A DNA stretch of 64,000 nucleotides from AWTP1-13 sp963832445 (GCA_963832445.1 CAWHUM010000014.1:248001-312000), one strand, 5' to 3'. Positions 26,216 through 35,937 are shown, numbered from the stretch's first letter. Made by a program: numbers and translations. The notes: generated from the sequence alone by a model not told the origin.

Positions 26216-28434
26216 GGGGCCAGGCTGACCGCGGCAGGCTCGTTGACGGCCGGATCGGGAGTGCGCGGGCGCCAGACAGCCACCATCGCCTCGACCTCCT
26301 GCAGGTCGCCGGGAGTGAGCTGGGCTTTCACTTCGGCGATGCGACTCGAGGCCTCGCGGTCGCCGGTGCGCGCCGCCAGCGCCAGCCACTTGTAGGCGAG
26401 CCGCAAATCCTTTGGCATTCCGAGGCCGCTGTGGTGCAGCACGGCAAGATTGAACTGGCTGTCGGCGAGGCCCAGATCGGCAGCCTGCGCGAACCACTTG
26501 GCTGCGGTAGCGTAGTCGGAGCGGCCGCCGCTCACGGACAAGACCGCCAGGTTGTGCATGGCCTTGACGTTGCCCTGCTCGGCCGCACGCTGATACCACA
26601 CCCGCGCCCGCTCGGGATCGGGGGGCGTTCCCCAACCCCGCTCGTAGAACATGGCAAGACGGTATTGCGCCAGGGCCATGCCCTGCGCGGCGGCGCGGTT
26701 GTACCATCGCAGCGCCTCCTGCAAATCGCGCGGCACGCCCAAGCCGGTAGCGAAACGGGCAGCGATTTCCACCTGCGCAGCGGCTTCTCCGCGCAGCGCC
26801 GCCTGCCGCAGGGAGGCGGGGCCGATGGTCATGGGCAACGTGGCGATGGCGAGGGCTGTCGCCTCCTCGAGCGCAGGCGGTGCATCCTTCGGCGAGACGG
26901 CCGCGGGCTGCGCCGGCGGCGACGGCGGCGGCGCTGGCTCCTTGAAGCGGAAGACGGCGGCAATCGCGTTCCCCATCGCTTCCACCCTGGCGAGCGTGGG
27001 TGAAGGGGCCGGGCTCGAAAGCCCGGTCTGGCCATTCGCCGGCGCCATGCCGGGGCCCGGCGCAGGTGCCTTGTCGTTGGGATCGGCCCCCCAGGGCGTC
27101 TTAGCGGGCGTCTTGGTGTCGCCGGTGCCCGCCGGGTCCTCCGTGGCCCTCGGATCGATGGGCCTGGCGCTGTGCTCCATGCCGGACGAAGCGCGGTGCA
27201 CGGCCGCGGTCATGAACGCGTCGACGACCAGATAGCCGCCGGCTACGAACACGGTGAAGGCAGCTGCCAGCAACAGCCCGAGGCGGGTGCGCGGCGGGGG
27301 CGAGCGCGGCGCCGCTTGGGTTTTGGGCGCAGACTGCGAGACTTGCACGGTCTCCAGCTGGTCGTCCGCGCGCGGCATCTGCGCCTGCCGCAACTTGGCG
27401 CGCATCGCCGAGGCACGAAATGCCGGCGAATGGAGCGTGGCCGGAGCCGACTCTGCATCGCCCGCCGGCGCTGATACCCGAGCCGCCGGCAGCGGTGGAG
27501 GCAACGACGGCCCCTGCTCGGCCGCCGGCCCCGGACGCGTCGCATAGTCGGCAGCGTCGAGCGGCGAGCGCAACGGCTGCTGCTGCAGAGCGCGCGCGGT
27601 GTCGGCGTAGGCCTGCGCAAGCGGATCGCGGTCCGGCACGACGCCGCCGAGTTCGGGCGTCGCCAGCGCGAACGCGGAAAGGTCCGGCACGGGCCTCTGC
27701 GCCTCCACGGCCTCCACCGACTCGCCAACTCGATTGACCGCCTCCTCCAGCGTGTGCAGGGCGTTGGCCGTGCGCTCGTCGCTGCGCCGCCATTCGGCGA
27801 CGTAGCCGTGCAGCAACTGCTCCAGCGCGGCCAGCCGCTGATGATCGTCGCCCTGCAGACGGCGCGCGATATCGCGCACCTGATCGTCGATGGTTTCGAG
27901 CTTGTCGAGGCGGCCGCGGGTTTGTTCGACGTGCGCTGCCAGCTCGAACACGTTGGCCTCGATTAGCCTGAGGCCGTCGAGGTCCGAGCGCTGCGCGACC
28001 TGGGCCAGCGCTTCGCCGAAACGCTGCTCGATGGCGTCCAGGCGTTGCGCGAGGGGGGCCAGCGACTTGTCGGGATTGAGTCCGTACAGCGAATCCTGCA
28101 GGCGCTGGGCCATCTCGGCAAGGCGCGCGTCCAGCCATGCGTTGTCGCCCGTCGGCGGCTGCTCGGAGGCTGGCGCACTCTGCGGCAGCTGCCGGCGGCG
28201 CGCCAGCGGCCTCTCGCCTTGGCAATCGACATAGGCTTCACCCGACTCATAGAGACGGGTCAGAGCCTCGGCAGACTGCGCATCCCATGGCTCGTTGGGA
28301 TCGACATGCTCCGGTGATCGCAACCTATCCAACCGCGCTCGCCCCTCCCCGCCCGCAACCGAGGGGTCGGCGGCAAGGCCCTCTAGGCCCGGACGGCGAT
28401 CGCGACCCTGATGCAAGCGATCGGACGACGGCAT
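26212..28434 (-). CDS. PodJ-like coiled-coil / Sel1-repeat membrane protein
   Basis: 740 residues from ATG 28434, which has AGGGA upstream; the longer open frame is Arg-rich and unlikely. Order: charged N terminus, coiled-coil region (about 100-280), Pro/Ala linker, one membrane helix (about 380-402), Pro-rich periplasmic linker, then about four Sel1 repeats (about 560-705; LGVPRDLQEALRWYNRAA, GWGTPPDPERARVWYQRAA and so on). This resembles the polar organiser PodJ, but without its C-terminal peptidoglycan-binding domain. A role in polarity or envelope signalling is inferred. Confidence 0.75.
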   Translation of the reverse strand: MPSSDRLHQGRDRRPGLEGLAADPSVAGGEGRARLDRLRSPEHVDPNEPWDAQSAEALTRLYESGEAYVDCQGERPLARRRQLPQSAPASEQPPTGDNAWLDARLAEMAQRLQDSLYGLNPDKSLAPLAQRLDAIEQRFGEALAQVAQRSDLDGLRLIEANVFELAAHVEQTRGRLDKLETIDDQVRDIARRLQGDDHQRLAALEQLLHGYVAEWRRSDERTANALHTLEEAVNRVGESVEAVEAQRPVPDLSAFALATPELGGVVPDRDPLAQAYADTARALQQQPLRSPLDAADYATRPGPAAEQGPSLPPPLPAARVSAPAGDAESAPATLHSPAFRASAMRAKLRQAQMPRADDQLETVQVSQSAPKTQAAPRSPPPRTRLGLLLAAAFTVFVAGGYLVVDAFMTAAVHRASSGMEHSARPIDPRATEDPAGTGDTKTPAKTPWGADPNDKAPAPGPGMAPANGQTGLSSPAPSPTLARVEAMGNAIAAVFRFKEPAPPPSPPAQPAAVSPKDAPPALEEATALAIATLPMTIGPASLRQAALRGEAAAQVEIAARFATGLGVPRDLQEALRWYNRAAAQGMALAQYRLAMFYERGWGTPPDPERARVWYQRAAEQGNVKAMHNLAVLSVSGGRSDYATAAKWFAQAADLGLADSQFNLAVLHHSGLGMPKDLRLAYKWLALAARTGDREASSRIAEVKAQLTPGDLQEVEAMVAVWRPRTPDPAVNEPAAVSLAP

Positions 28435-28758
28435 GGCAATTCCCTGCAGCCCAGCATGCGGTTGCTCACGCCCACTCTCCCGAAACCCGAGCGCCTCCGG
28501 TGCCGCTCCCCACGCGCGGACACGGCGCACCCGCGACTGGCGCGAGATGCTCCGAAGCGGCAAGGCTCTCGCGGCCAAGGTGGCGACCGGCCGTAAAGTT
28601 TCGGTTAAGCTGGCGTGGCGATCGCCGGAACCTGTGGCCTTTTGCTGGGGTTCAACTGATCGCATGGCTCATGCTGGCGGTGGGCTGCAGCCTTCACAAG
28701 GCGGTGATTCGCCCGCGCATGAGCGCTGGAGTGCGGCAGCAAGGCAAGGCGAGGCGGC
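28435..28758. other. Intergenic region, divergent promoters
   Basis: 324 bases between the starts of the Sel1 protein and YjbQ. I see no RNA gene, repeat or clear small gene; it probably only holds the two promoters. Confidence 0.5.
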
Positions 28759-29196
28759 GTGCTGGAACAGGCGCATCATACGATCTCGATCGAGACGCGG
28801 GGGCCGGGCTTCACGGATGTGACGGCGCGGGTCGTGGACTGGCTGAGGTCGGTCGGCGCACGCGACGGACTGCTCACCCTGTTCATCCGCCACACGTCGG
28901 CGTCGATCACCATCCAGGAGAACGCCGACCCCGACGTGCTGCGCGACCTCATGGACGCGCTGCAGCGCGCAGCCCCGCGCGATGCCCGCTACCGCCACGG
29001 CATCGAAGGGCCGGACGACATGCCGGCGCACATCAAGTCGATGCTCACCAGTACGAGCATCGCCATTCCGGTGGCCGGCGGCAGGCCGGTGCTTGGCACC
29101 TGGCAGGCGGTCTACCTGATCGAGCACCGCGACGCCCCGCACACGCGCGAGATCGTGCTGCACTACGTGGGTAGTCTTTCCCCCGCCGGCCGCTAG
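28759..29196 (+). CDS. YjbQ / UPF0047 family protein
   Basis: 145 residues of the YjbQ family, complete. The conserved IRHTSASITIQENADPDV block, DDMPAHIKS and the TWQAVYLIEHR segment are all present, including the histidines that bind metal. Members have weak thiamine-phosphate synthase activity in E. coli, but the main role is not settled. GTG start at 28759. Confidence 0.9.
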   Translation: MLEQAHHTISIETRGPGFTDVTARVVDWLRSVGARDGLLTLFIRHTSASITIQENADPDVLRDLMDALQRAAPRDARYRHGIEGPDDMPAHIKSMLTSTSIAIPVAGGRPVLGTWQAVYLIEHRDAPHTREIVLHYVGSLSPAGR

Positions 29197-29300
29197 CTGT
29201 GCTCAGAACATGCACATGGGCGGGCGGCCGCAGTGGTGTCATTTGGCCGACAGGGCCCAGGTTCGCCAGCCCGGGGCCGGTTGCAACGCTCGCTGCTGCC

Positions 29301-29528
29301 CTATTGCTGCTGGGCGCCGCTAATCGCGCGCTTGCGCTCGCCCTCCAGTGCCGCCCGGCACCGATCGTACTTCTTGCTTCCAGTTTGCGCTCCGTCGGCT
29401 TGGCATTTTTGGTCGTCGAGCACCGCGACCTGCTGAGCCGCGCCGCACGCAGCTAGCGTCGCGACAGCGGCCATCGCAAGCACGAGCTTGAGCACAAGCA
29501 CCGCCTTCCGGAACTGCACAATCGCCAT
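29301..29528 (-). CDS. Small lipoprotein
   Basis: 75 residues with a signal sequence and lipobox TLAAC at about residues 24-28, then a short hydrophilic domain with two more cysteines (KCQAD, DRCRAAL) that could form a disulfide. Family not recognised. Start ATG 29528 chosen because the signal peptide then has normal length; ATG 29552 is possible. Confidence 0.65.
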   Translation of the reverse strand: MAIVQFRKAVLVLKLVLAMAAVATLAACGAAQQVAVLDDQKCQADGAQTGSKKYDRCRAALEGERKRAISGAQQQ

Positions 29529-29684
29529 TTGGTTTTGCTCCACCGATCGCATGCGCGCCCCCAAGCGTGCGTGCGTTGTGCGGGCGAAGCGTGACCTTAG
29601 GATGTCGGAGCATTGCAAAAGACGCACGGCGACCAAGACAATCGATGCGGTTCCTGCCGAGTGCGTGATGCCGGCCTCCACGGC

Positions 29685-30503
29685 CTACTTGGCGAACGCC
29701 TTGTTGAGCTCGGGGCCCGGCGCCGCATCGGCAAAGCCGTTGAAGTTGCCGCCGTCCATGATCTGCTTGGCCGCGCGGATGAAGCCGCCCCATGCCGCCC
29801 GCGCCAGCGAGCCGCCGACGCTGATCCGGCGCACGCCGAGATCGGTGATGTCCTTGACGCTGAGCGGGCTGGGGGCGCCCATCAGCAGGTTGACGGGCTT
29901 CGGCGCCACGGCCTTGACCACCGCCGAGATCTGCTCGGCAGTGGAAATGCCCGGCGCATAGAGGCAGTCGGCGCCGGCGTCCGAATAGGCCTTGAGCCGG
30001 CGAATGGTCTCGTCGAGGTCGGGCTTGCCGCGGATGAAGCCCTCGCTGCGGCCCGTGAGCAGCACGCCGCCGCCCGCCTTGTCGATTGCCGCGCGCGCCG
30101 CCTTGATGCGGGCCACGGCAAGATCGAAGTCGTAAAGCGGTTTGGCCCGGTCGCCGGTGTAGTCCTCGATCGACAGGCCGGCGACACCGGTGTCGACGCA
30201 CAGCCGCACGCTTTCCGCCACCCCGTCCGGCGCGTCGGCAAAGCCGCCCTCGAAGTCGGCATTCATCGGCACGTCGGCGGCGGCAGACAGCTCGGCGAAG
30301 TGCGCCAGCGCCATGTCGCGCGTCACCCGGCCGTCGCCTGCCCCGCGCGACCAGGCAAAGCCAGCGCTCGTCGTCGCCAGCGCCTTGAAGCCCATGCCCT
30401 GCAGAAAGATCGCGCTGCCCACATCCCACGGGTTGGGGATGACGAAGCAGCCGCTCTCGTGCAGGCGCTTGAACGTCGCGCGCTTCTCTTGCGGTGTGGG
30501 CAT
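29685..30503 (-). CDS. Isocitrate lyase / PEP mutase family enzyme
   Basis: A 272-residue TIM-barrel enzyme of the ICL/PEPM superfamily. The Mg-binding ADFEGGFAD region is near residue 83, IEDYTG near 111, and LTGRSEGF near 147, where the lyases have a catalytic cysteine loop instead. That points to the carboxyphosphonoenolpyruvate/oxaloacetate-type group rather than true isocitrate lyase. Start ATG 30503 has a strong AAGGAGGT 6 bases upstream. Substrate unknown. Confidence 0.87.
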   Translation of the reverse strand: MPTPQEKRATFKRLHESGCFVIPNPWDVGSAIFLQGMGFKALATTSAGFAWSRGAGDGRVTRDMALAHFAELSAAADVPMNADFEGGFADAPDGVAESVRLCVDTGVAGLSIEDYTGDRAKPLYDFDLAVARIKAARAAIDKAGGGVLLTGRSEGFIRGKPDLDETIRRLKAYSDAGADCLYAPGISTAEQISAVVKAVAPKPVNLLMGAPSPLSVKDITDLGVRRISVGGSLARAAWGGFIRAAKQIMDGGNFNGFADAAPGPELNKAFAK

Positions 30504-31255
30504 GACGTGACCTCCTTGGAAGAACGCGGCCATCCTAGTCGCTGCGGGAAGAATTGACAGTCACAATCTGTCGTCCGCGTGACGGCTCCTGACATCGAGC
30601 GACGCCAGCATCGGCAGAACGATTTCAGTTGCGCGCCGCGTCCACCCGGAACTCGGCATCGCAACCGGAAAAGATATGTAGCAACGCCTCGAGCCTCGCC
30701 GGCCTCGGGCCTCGAGGGTTGGGGAGGAGGAACAGGGCGTTCGGGCTGCGCCCGATGACCTGGGTGATCGTTAGTGCCGGCTACTGAGCGCAAGGAACGC
30801 CCTGCTCGGTCGCATCCGGGCCGTCTTCGACGCTTGCTAGGTCAGCTCACCTTGCCGAAGAGGCTTGTCGTCCACGACTTCGCTGCATCCGGGCCCCACT
30901 CCTGACGCTTGGATGATCTGTCCACCATGCCAGGCGAGGCTACCGGACTGCCGCCCCCGGCTCCTGTGCTGGGCTGCGGCTCCAGGATTGCCGCGCTTCC
31001 CATCTCCGGGGCACGCGCAGGAAAGCACAGCGCGTGGGCGCCGTCATCCTCCGCCTACATACATTATGAAACCGAATTCCTTGTCCCCGCCCGCCAAACC
31101 TGTGGATCTGCGCACTCGCTGAGGTGCACTGGGCTCCCGCCTCCGCGGGAGTGACGCCAGTTGAGAATGCATCGCGTCCCACGAACGTCATTCCCGCGTA
31201 GGCGGGAACCTAGTTCACGTCGCAACTCGGGCGCGGGAACAGGTTGGGGCAACCC
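30504..31255. other. Long intergenic region with hairpins
   Basis: 752 bases without a supported gene. It contains an inverted pair CAGGGCGTTC (30733-30742) / GAACGCCCTG (30795-30804) enclosing a small hairpin TCGGGC-TGC-GCCCGA (30741-30755), and a REP-like pair at 31132-31210. Short open frames here are Arg/Pro-rich and have no ribosome sites. A small RNA around 30.7-30.85 kb is possible but unsupported. Confidence 0.45.
31132..31210. repeat. Inverted pair of REP-like hairpins
   Basis: Unit 1 (31132-31156) has the stem CTCCCGC / GCGGGAG with loop CTCC, then TGACG. Unit 2 (31186-31210) is its near reverse complement, with stem TTCCCGC / GCGGGAA and loop GTAG, preceded by CGTCA. The facing arrangement is typical of BIME elements; it lies just past the 3' end of the SDR gene. 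Confidence 0.85.
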
Positions 31256-32029
31256 CTAATCGTCGGCGATGATGCCGGCACCGCGGAAGCCGCCATCCAC
31301 CGCCACGATCTCGCCGGTCATGTAGCTGGACTTGGTGCCATCCAGCAGAAATTCGATGACGCTGGCGATCTCCGCGGGCTCGGCATAGCGGCGCATGGGG
31401 ACATGGCGCGCCCACAACGCGCGATCGGCTGGCGTGTGCATGGTCTTGATCATCGGCGTGTCGACCGGTCCCGGCGCCACTGCATTCACACGAATGCCGT
31501 AGCGCGCCAGGTCGTTGGCCAGCACTTGGGTCAGCACAATGACGGCGCCCTTGGATGCGCCGTAAGCGCTGCGGCCCTTGCTGCCGCGCACGCCGGAGAC
31601 CGACGCAAGGTTGACGATGGCGCCACCGCCGCGGTCCTTCATGATGCGCGCGGCGGAGCGGGCAACGATGAAGGTGCCGGTCACGTTGACATCCATGATC
31701 CTGCGGAACAGATCGACCGGCGTATCGAGCGCCGGAATGTCGGCGGCGATGCCTGCCGAGTTGACCACGCCGTCAAGGCCGCCCAGGGCGTCCACGACCC
31801 GGCCCACCACTGTCTGCGCTGCGGGCTCGTCGGTCACATCCAGCGGCGCGATGAACACGCTGGGATTGGCGCCGTGCTTCTTGCGCTGCGCCTCGAGCTG
31901 GTTCTCGTCGCGGTCGATGATGGCGACCTTCCAGCCCGAGGCCAGCAGCAGCTCCGCCGTGGCCAGCCCGATCCCCGAGGCGCCACCCGTCACGAGCGCG
32001 ACGCGCGCCTTGCCTGCGGCTTCGGCCAT
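31256..32029 (-). CDS. Short-chain dehydrogenase/reductase
   Basis: A 257-residue classical SDR. The NAD(P)-binding TGGASGIGLA is near residue 14, NSAGIAAD near 89, and the catalytic serine lies in NLASVSG with the YGASK tyrosine/lysine pair near 155-159. An acidic residue after the second strand (IIDRDE) favours NAD. Substrate unknown. It is read leftward 22 bases after the sirtuin gene. Confidence 0.92.
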   Translation of the reverse strand: MAEAAGKARVALVTGGASGIGLATAELLLASGWKVAIIDRDENQLEAQRKKHGANPSVFIAPLDVTDEPAAQTVVGRVVDALGGLDGVVNSAGIAADIPALDTPVDLFRRIMDVNVTGTFIVARSAARIMKDRGGGAIVNLASVSGVRGSKGRSAYGASKGAVIVLTQVLANDLARYGIRVNAVAPGPVDTPMIKTMHTPADRALWARHVPMRRYAEPAEIASVIEFLLDGTKSSYMTGEIVAVDGGFRGAGIIADD

Positions 32030-32051
32030 CGTGCACCTCCAGACAGTGCCG

Positions 32052-32799
32052 TCAGTTCACCCCGACCGCCCGGCTCATGGTAGAGCCGATCTCGGCGTTG
32101 ATCACCAGGTCGGCCATGTCGTCCTGGTCGGTCGGCTCGCGGTTGACGATGACGAGGCGCGCTCCGTTGCGCTTGGCCAGCACCGGGAAGCCGGCCGCCG
32201 GATACACCACCAGCGAGCTGCCCAGAACGATGAACAGGTCGGCGGCCAGCGTCGCCACGTGCGCTCTCGCCATCTCCGCCTCGGGCATCGACTGGCCGAA
32301 GGAGATGGTCGCCGTCTTGATGTGGCCGCCGCAGTCCGTGCACTGCGGCAGCCGCTCACCGTCCTCGAAGATTTCGCGCACCCAATCGAGCTCGTAGCGG
32401 CGCTGGCAGTCGAGGCAGACGGCATAGGTGGTGTTGCCGTGCAGCTCGATCACCTTGTCGTCGGGCACGCCGGAGGTCTGGTGCAGGCCGTCGATGTTTT
32501 GGGTGATGACGGCGCTCATCCTGCCCTGCTCGACCAGGCGGGCGAGCGCGCGGTGCCCGGCATTGGGCGTGGCCTTCTGCAGCGTCTCGTGCGTTGCGAA
32601 CTTGCGCCGCCAGGCTTCGCGACGGGCCTCCTCCGACCGGATGAAATCGCCGAATTCGATCGGCTTGAATTTCGTCCAGATGCCGCCCGGCGAGCGGAAG
32701 TCGGGAATCCCCGAACTCGGTCGAGATGCCGGCTCCGGTGAAGGCGACGATATTGTCGGCTTGCGCGATCATGCGCTTGAGCTCGTCCACCTTCGCCAT
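32052..32799 (-). pseudogene. cobB: NAD-dependent protein deacylase (Sir2/CobB type), frameshifted
   Basis: A sirtuin in two frames. The first frame begins MAKVDELKRM and contains FTGAGISTE. The second continues with SGIPDFRSPGG, TQNIDGLHQ, the catalytic ELHGN histidine and the zinc cysteines CLDC / CTDC. The break is one extra T in GAGTTCGGGG (bases 32711-32718); removing it gives a normal product of about 248 residues. All catalytic parts survive, so this is either a recent mutation or a sequencing error, more likely the latter given three similar cases nearby. Sirtuins remove acyl groups from lysines. Confidence 0.9.
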
Positions 32800-32814
32800 G
32801 CCGCCCTCCGACGC

Positions 32815-33336
32815 TCAAGTCTTGATGCGCAGCCGGCCGAGGAAGTCGCGTTTTCCCAGCGGCACCGCCTTGGAGCGCAGGATGTCGTAGGCGGTGGTGG
32901 CGTGGAAGTAGAAATTGGGGAGCGAGAACGACAGCAAGAAGTTCTCGGCCGTGAACGGCACTTTGCGGTCGCGCATCTGAAAATCGACGTGCTTGCCTTC
33001 GAGGGCATTCACCTCTTCGGGGCTCAAGCGCCGCAGGCCGTCGCCCGTGTCGGCGATCAGCTTCTGCAGGCCCTGGTAGTCGAGCGGCTCGGTCTTGCCC
33101 GGCGGCGAGAACACCCCCTTCTTGACGCCCTCGATGGCGCCCAGCGAGTGGTGCGCCACGGATACGATCTGAAAGCGCAGCGGGTGCATGTCCGCGGCCA
33201 GCCGCGTCTCCACCAGCTCCTCCGGATCGGTATTGTTGCTCTTGCAGAACGCCAGGCCCTTGTCGAGGCAACCGCCGATCGCGGTGACAGTCTGCAGGTA
33301 GCTTGGAACGCTCATGTCATAGAGTGATATCGACAC
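32815..33336 (-). CDS. DUF1993 family protein
   Basis: 173 residues of the DUF1993 family, related in fold to DinB-like helical bundles. Visible family features: YDMSVPSYLQTVTAIGGCLDK at the start, MHPLRFQIVSVAHHS in the middle and NFYFHATTAYDILR near the C terminus, with histidines in DinB-like metal positions. Function unknown. GTG 33336 is 8 bases from GAGGAGG, which decides the start over the longer frame. Confidence 0.88.
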   Translation of the reverse strand: MSISLYDMSVPSYLQTVTAIGGCLDKGLAFCKSNNTDPEELVETRLAADMHPLRFQIVSVAHHSLGAIEGVKKGVFSPPGKTEPLDYQGLQKLIADTGDGLRRLSPEEVNALEGKHVDFQMRDRKVPFTAENFLLSFSLPNFYFHATTAYDILRSKAVPLGKRDFLGRLRIKT

Positions 33337-33370
33337 TGCTTGAACCTCCTCGTCAATCGATTGGCAATAG

Positions 33371-34727
33371 TCACAGTCCCCGGTTCGGCCGGGCAAACAT
33401 AGCTTCCATCTCGCGGCGCACTTTCACCGCGTCGGAGGTGGCATCGATGGCAACGTCGGACCACCTGCAGCGCCTGGCCTTCTGCGATATCCCGCGTCAG
33501 CCTCACGTCGCTGGCAAGGCCAAGCGGCAAATAGCCCTCTGCCAGCGACACGTCGGCAGGCACCTGCCTGCCCCACACGCTGAAGCCGCCCTCGCCGTCC
33601 AGCTCCTGGCCTTTCTTCAGAGCGCGCTTGGCCGTGGCCGCCACGTCCGAGTTGAAGCAGATGGGGGTCCCGGTCGGCTCCTTGCGCAGCGCGACCGACG
33701 CCACCGAGATGCCGAGCTCCAGCCCGATCATGTGGGTGGGCCGGTACAGCGTGGCGTACTTGCCGCTCTTGTCGGGCAGGCAGTTGTACTCGACGAAGCA
33801 CTGCGCCGCGTACGGGCTCTCGCTTTCCACCACCACGTAGGTGCCCATGGCGATGTGATGCGGCACGTCCTTCCCGTCGCGATAGAGCGAGGACACCACC
33901 TCGGTCACGCCCTTCTTCTCGAGTGTGCCGCCCTCGCTCCTGGGCTTGCACACCTCGGCCAGCTCGAAGCGCGAGGCCGGCGGGAAGCCCAGTCCGCCCG
34001 ACTGCGGTACAAGCCCGGTGGCGTTGCACACTGCCGTCATCTCGATGCCCGACTTGGTGCCGTCGAGGAACGAGTTGAACATCTTGGGATTGATGTGGCT
34101 GCGGTCCTTGATCGGCAGGTACTGCGTGAGGATGTCCCACACGGTGTCGGGCGTCGACTGGTGGTAGCTCGGGTGGTAGCGCGTGCCCTTGCCCGCCGAC
34201 ACCACGCCGAACCCGCAGGCGCGCGCCCAGTCGACGTGCTCGCAGATCAGCGCCGGCTGGTCGCCCCACGCGAGCGAGTAGATCACACCCGCCTCGCGCG
34301 CCCGCCGCGCCAGCAGCGGCCCCGCCAGCGCATCGGCCTCCACGTTGACCATGACCACGTGCTTGCCGTGCCGGATCGCCGCCTGGCACAGCTTGATGCC
34401 CGTCGCCGGATCGCCGGTCGCCTCGATCACCACGTCGATGTCCGGGTTGGCGATCACGGCCAGCGCGTCGTCCGTCACCAGGCTCCCGCCCGATTTCAGC
34501 GCGTCGCCCATGGATGCCGCGCCGATCTGCTCCTTGGGCCACCCCACGCCAACCAGCCGCTCGCGCGCCCGCGCCGGCATCAAATCGGCCAGCCCCACGA
34601 GATGCATGCCGGGTATCAGCCGCACCTGAGCCAGGAACATGGTGCCGAACTTGCCGGCGCCGATCTGGCCGATGCGGATCGGCCGCCCCGCGGCGGCGCG
34701 CTCACGAAGCATTGAGGAAAGATTCAT
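33371..34727 (-). pseudogene. NAD(P)-dependent SAF-domain oxidoreductase (homoserine dehydrogenase-like), frameshifted
   Basis: A Rossmann-fold dehydrogenase (RIGQIGAGKFGTMFL near residue 18, VVIEATGDP near 100) with a C-terminal SAF-like domain (AEGYLPLGLASDVRLTRDI). The frame breaks near 33461-33467, where CTGCAGGTGG has one extra G. With it removed the tail reads WSDVAIDATSDAV and ends at TGA 33371, giving about 451 residues; uncorrected it runs on with an implausible Arg/Cys-rich tail into the next gene. It was originally divergent from a uxaA-type gene, a recurrent partner, now separated by the transposon. Confidence 0.85.
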
Positions 34728-34772
34728 TGGGCATTTCCCGGTAGATTTTGCCGCCCACCATAGCGCACGGTG

Positions 34773-34800
34773 GTAGGGCGCAATAGCGAAGCGTATTGCG
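34773..34800. repeat. Left half of interrupted palindromic repeat, with target duplication
   Basis: GTAGGGCGCAATAG (34773-34786) is the left arm of a 14-bp outer stem whose partner is at 37903-37916. GTATTGCG (34793-34800) is the 8-bp target duplication and part of an inner 12-bp stem. The transposon begins at 34801. Confidence 0.88.
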
Positions 34801-34819
34801 GGTAGTGTCTCAGTTTGAA
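34801..34819 (+). repeat. Left terminal inverted repeat
   Basis: GGTAGTGTCTCAGTTTGAA; it contains the stop codon of the transposase (34810-34812, read leftward). Confidence 0.92.
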
Positions 34820-35700
34820 ATCTGAAGCCGCTTTTTGTAGGTCTTCGGCCGTTCTGGCTTCTGGGCAGCCGCTTCGATCAGTCCGGCGATATCCTCGAAG
34901 CTCATCAGCTTGTCGGTCAGGCCAGCAGCCATGGCGGGTGTCACCCTGAGCGTCTTGTGGATGCGCACCCAGTTGTACCAGACGGTGTAGAGCGCAACCA
35001 TGTGGACGTGGCTGATGAACTTCTTCGAGAACGCATTCGTCAACCGCGTAAAGCGCCTGTTGTGCATCCGCAGGGTCAGGTTTGAACGCTCAACATATGA
35101 CGTACTGATGTGCGCCTGGTCGGGATCGCCCGTGATGGTCTGGCGCTGGCAGCCAATGCACTCGGGTGGGCTGTAGCGTTTCTCGGCCTCTGGCGCGGTG
35201 CCGTAGACCTTTTGCAGCATCGCGTAATCAACGTCGTCGCCGAACGCGCCTTCGACGGCTTCTAAGTAAGCGCGGTGCCCGTCGCTTGTGAGCTGTACGC
35301 GATTGGCAAGACGGGTCTGGGTCTTGAGGTCGTCGATGAACAGCTTGGCGCTGTAGCCGTCCCGGCCGCCGACGAACCACTGAACAATCAACTTGCTGTC
35401 AGCATCAAGGGCGGTCCAAGTCCACGTGTCGCCAGCGCCGTCCACCGGCTTCTTCATGCTGGCGACGTTCTTTTGCTTCGCTGCCGTGAAGCTCCAAACC
35501 TCGTCGACCTGCACGCGCTTGGAAGTGACGTTGCGAACCATCTCATCGTGGAAGGCTGCACAGACCGTGCCCGCATCGATCAGCATCTTGCCGACCGTGT
35601 TGATGCTCACGTCCACCACGCGGGAGATCGACCGCATGGAAACGCCCTCGCAAAGCATCGAGAGGATTTGGACGCGCTTGGATAGGGGCAGCTTGCTCAT
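34810..35700 (-). CDS. IS1-like DDE transposase
   Basis: 296 residues from ATG 35700, which has AAGGGG just upstream; an in-frame start at 35766 would add 22. The N-terminal helix-turn-helix is SMRSISRVVDVSINTVGKML. The catalytic core starts at VDEVWSF (first Asp), with LTSDGHRAYLEAV for the second and a later TSYVERSNLTLR segment containing the glutamate, as in the long, single-frame IS1-like transposases. It should be active: no frame break, all acidic residues present. It is placed at the left end, reading outward into the terminal repeat. Confidence 0.9.
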   Translation of the reverse strand: MSKLPLSKRVQILSMLCEGVSMRSISRVVDVSINTVGKMLIDAGTVCAAFHDEMVRNVTSKRVQVDEVWSFTAAKQKNVASMKKPVDGAGDTWTWTALDADSKLIVQWFVGGRDGYSAKLFIDDLKTQTRLANRVQLTSDGHRAYLEAVEGAFGDDVDYAMLQKVYGTAPEAEKRYSPPECIGCQRQTITGDPDQAHISTSYVERSNLTLRMHNRRFTRLTNAFSKKFISHVHMVALYTVWYNWVRIHKTLRVTPAMAAGLTDKLMSFEDIAGLIEAAAQKPERPKTYKKRLQISN

Positions 35701-35828
35701 GCCCCTTTTATATGAACTTTTATGCTTAGCGTCAAGTAAAAGATTCAGTTTCGCGCGTCGGTCCATCTCCTGTAGGGTTGGGAACCCTTAATCTAACGGG
35801 CCTAAGAGGGCTTGCGTTTAGACCGGCA

Positions 35829-35857
35829 TTGACTTATATGTCAATACGAGCTAGGAT
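35829..35857 (+). promoter_or_regulatory. Promoter and operator of the passenger operon
   Basis: TTGACT (35829-35834), 17 bases, then TAGGAT (35852-35857) is a good sigma-70-type pair. The -35 box is the left arm of an imperfect palindrome TTGACTTATATGTCAA (35829-35844; 7 of 8 pairs). It lies about 80 bases before the first passenger gene. The palindrome is a natural site for the XRE regulator encoded in the operon (inference). Confidence 0.65.
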
Positions 35858-35937
35858 ACGCGCTATAGTCGGCAGAGATTTGTTCTGCCTGCCCCCTGCG
35901 GACGGGGGCGAAAGCGTGCGGAGCCTGTTTGCGTCGG

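Noticed and set aside
30503..30793. Short leftward open stretch before the ICL/PEPM gene
   Set aside because: No start codon with a ribosome site and no family resemblance.
30600..30850. Possible small structured RNA (6S or SRP type)
   Set aside because: Hairpins exist, but the conserved motifs of SRP, 6S, RNase P or tmRNA are absent.
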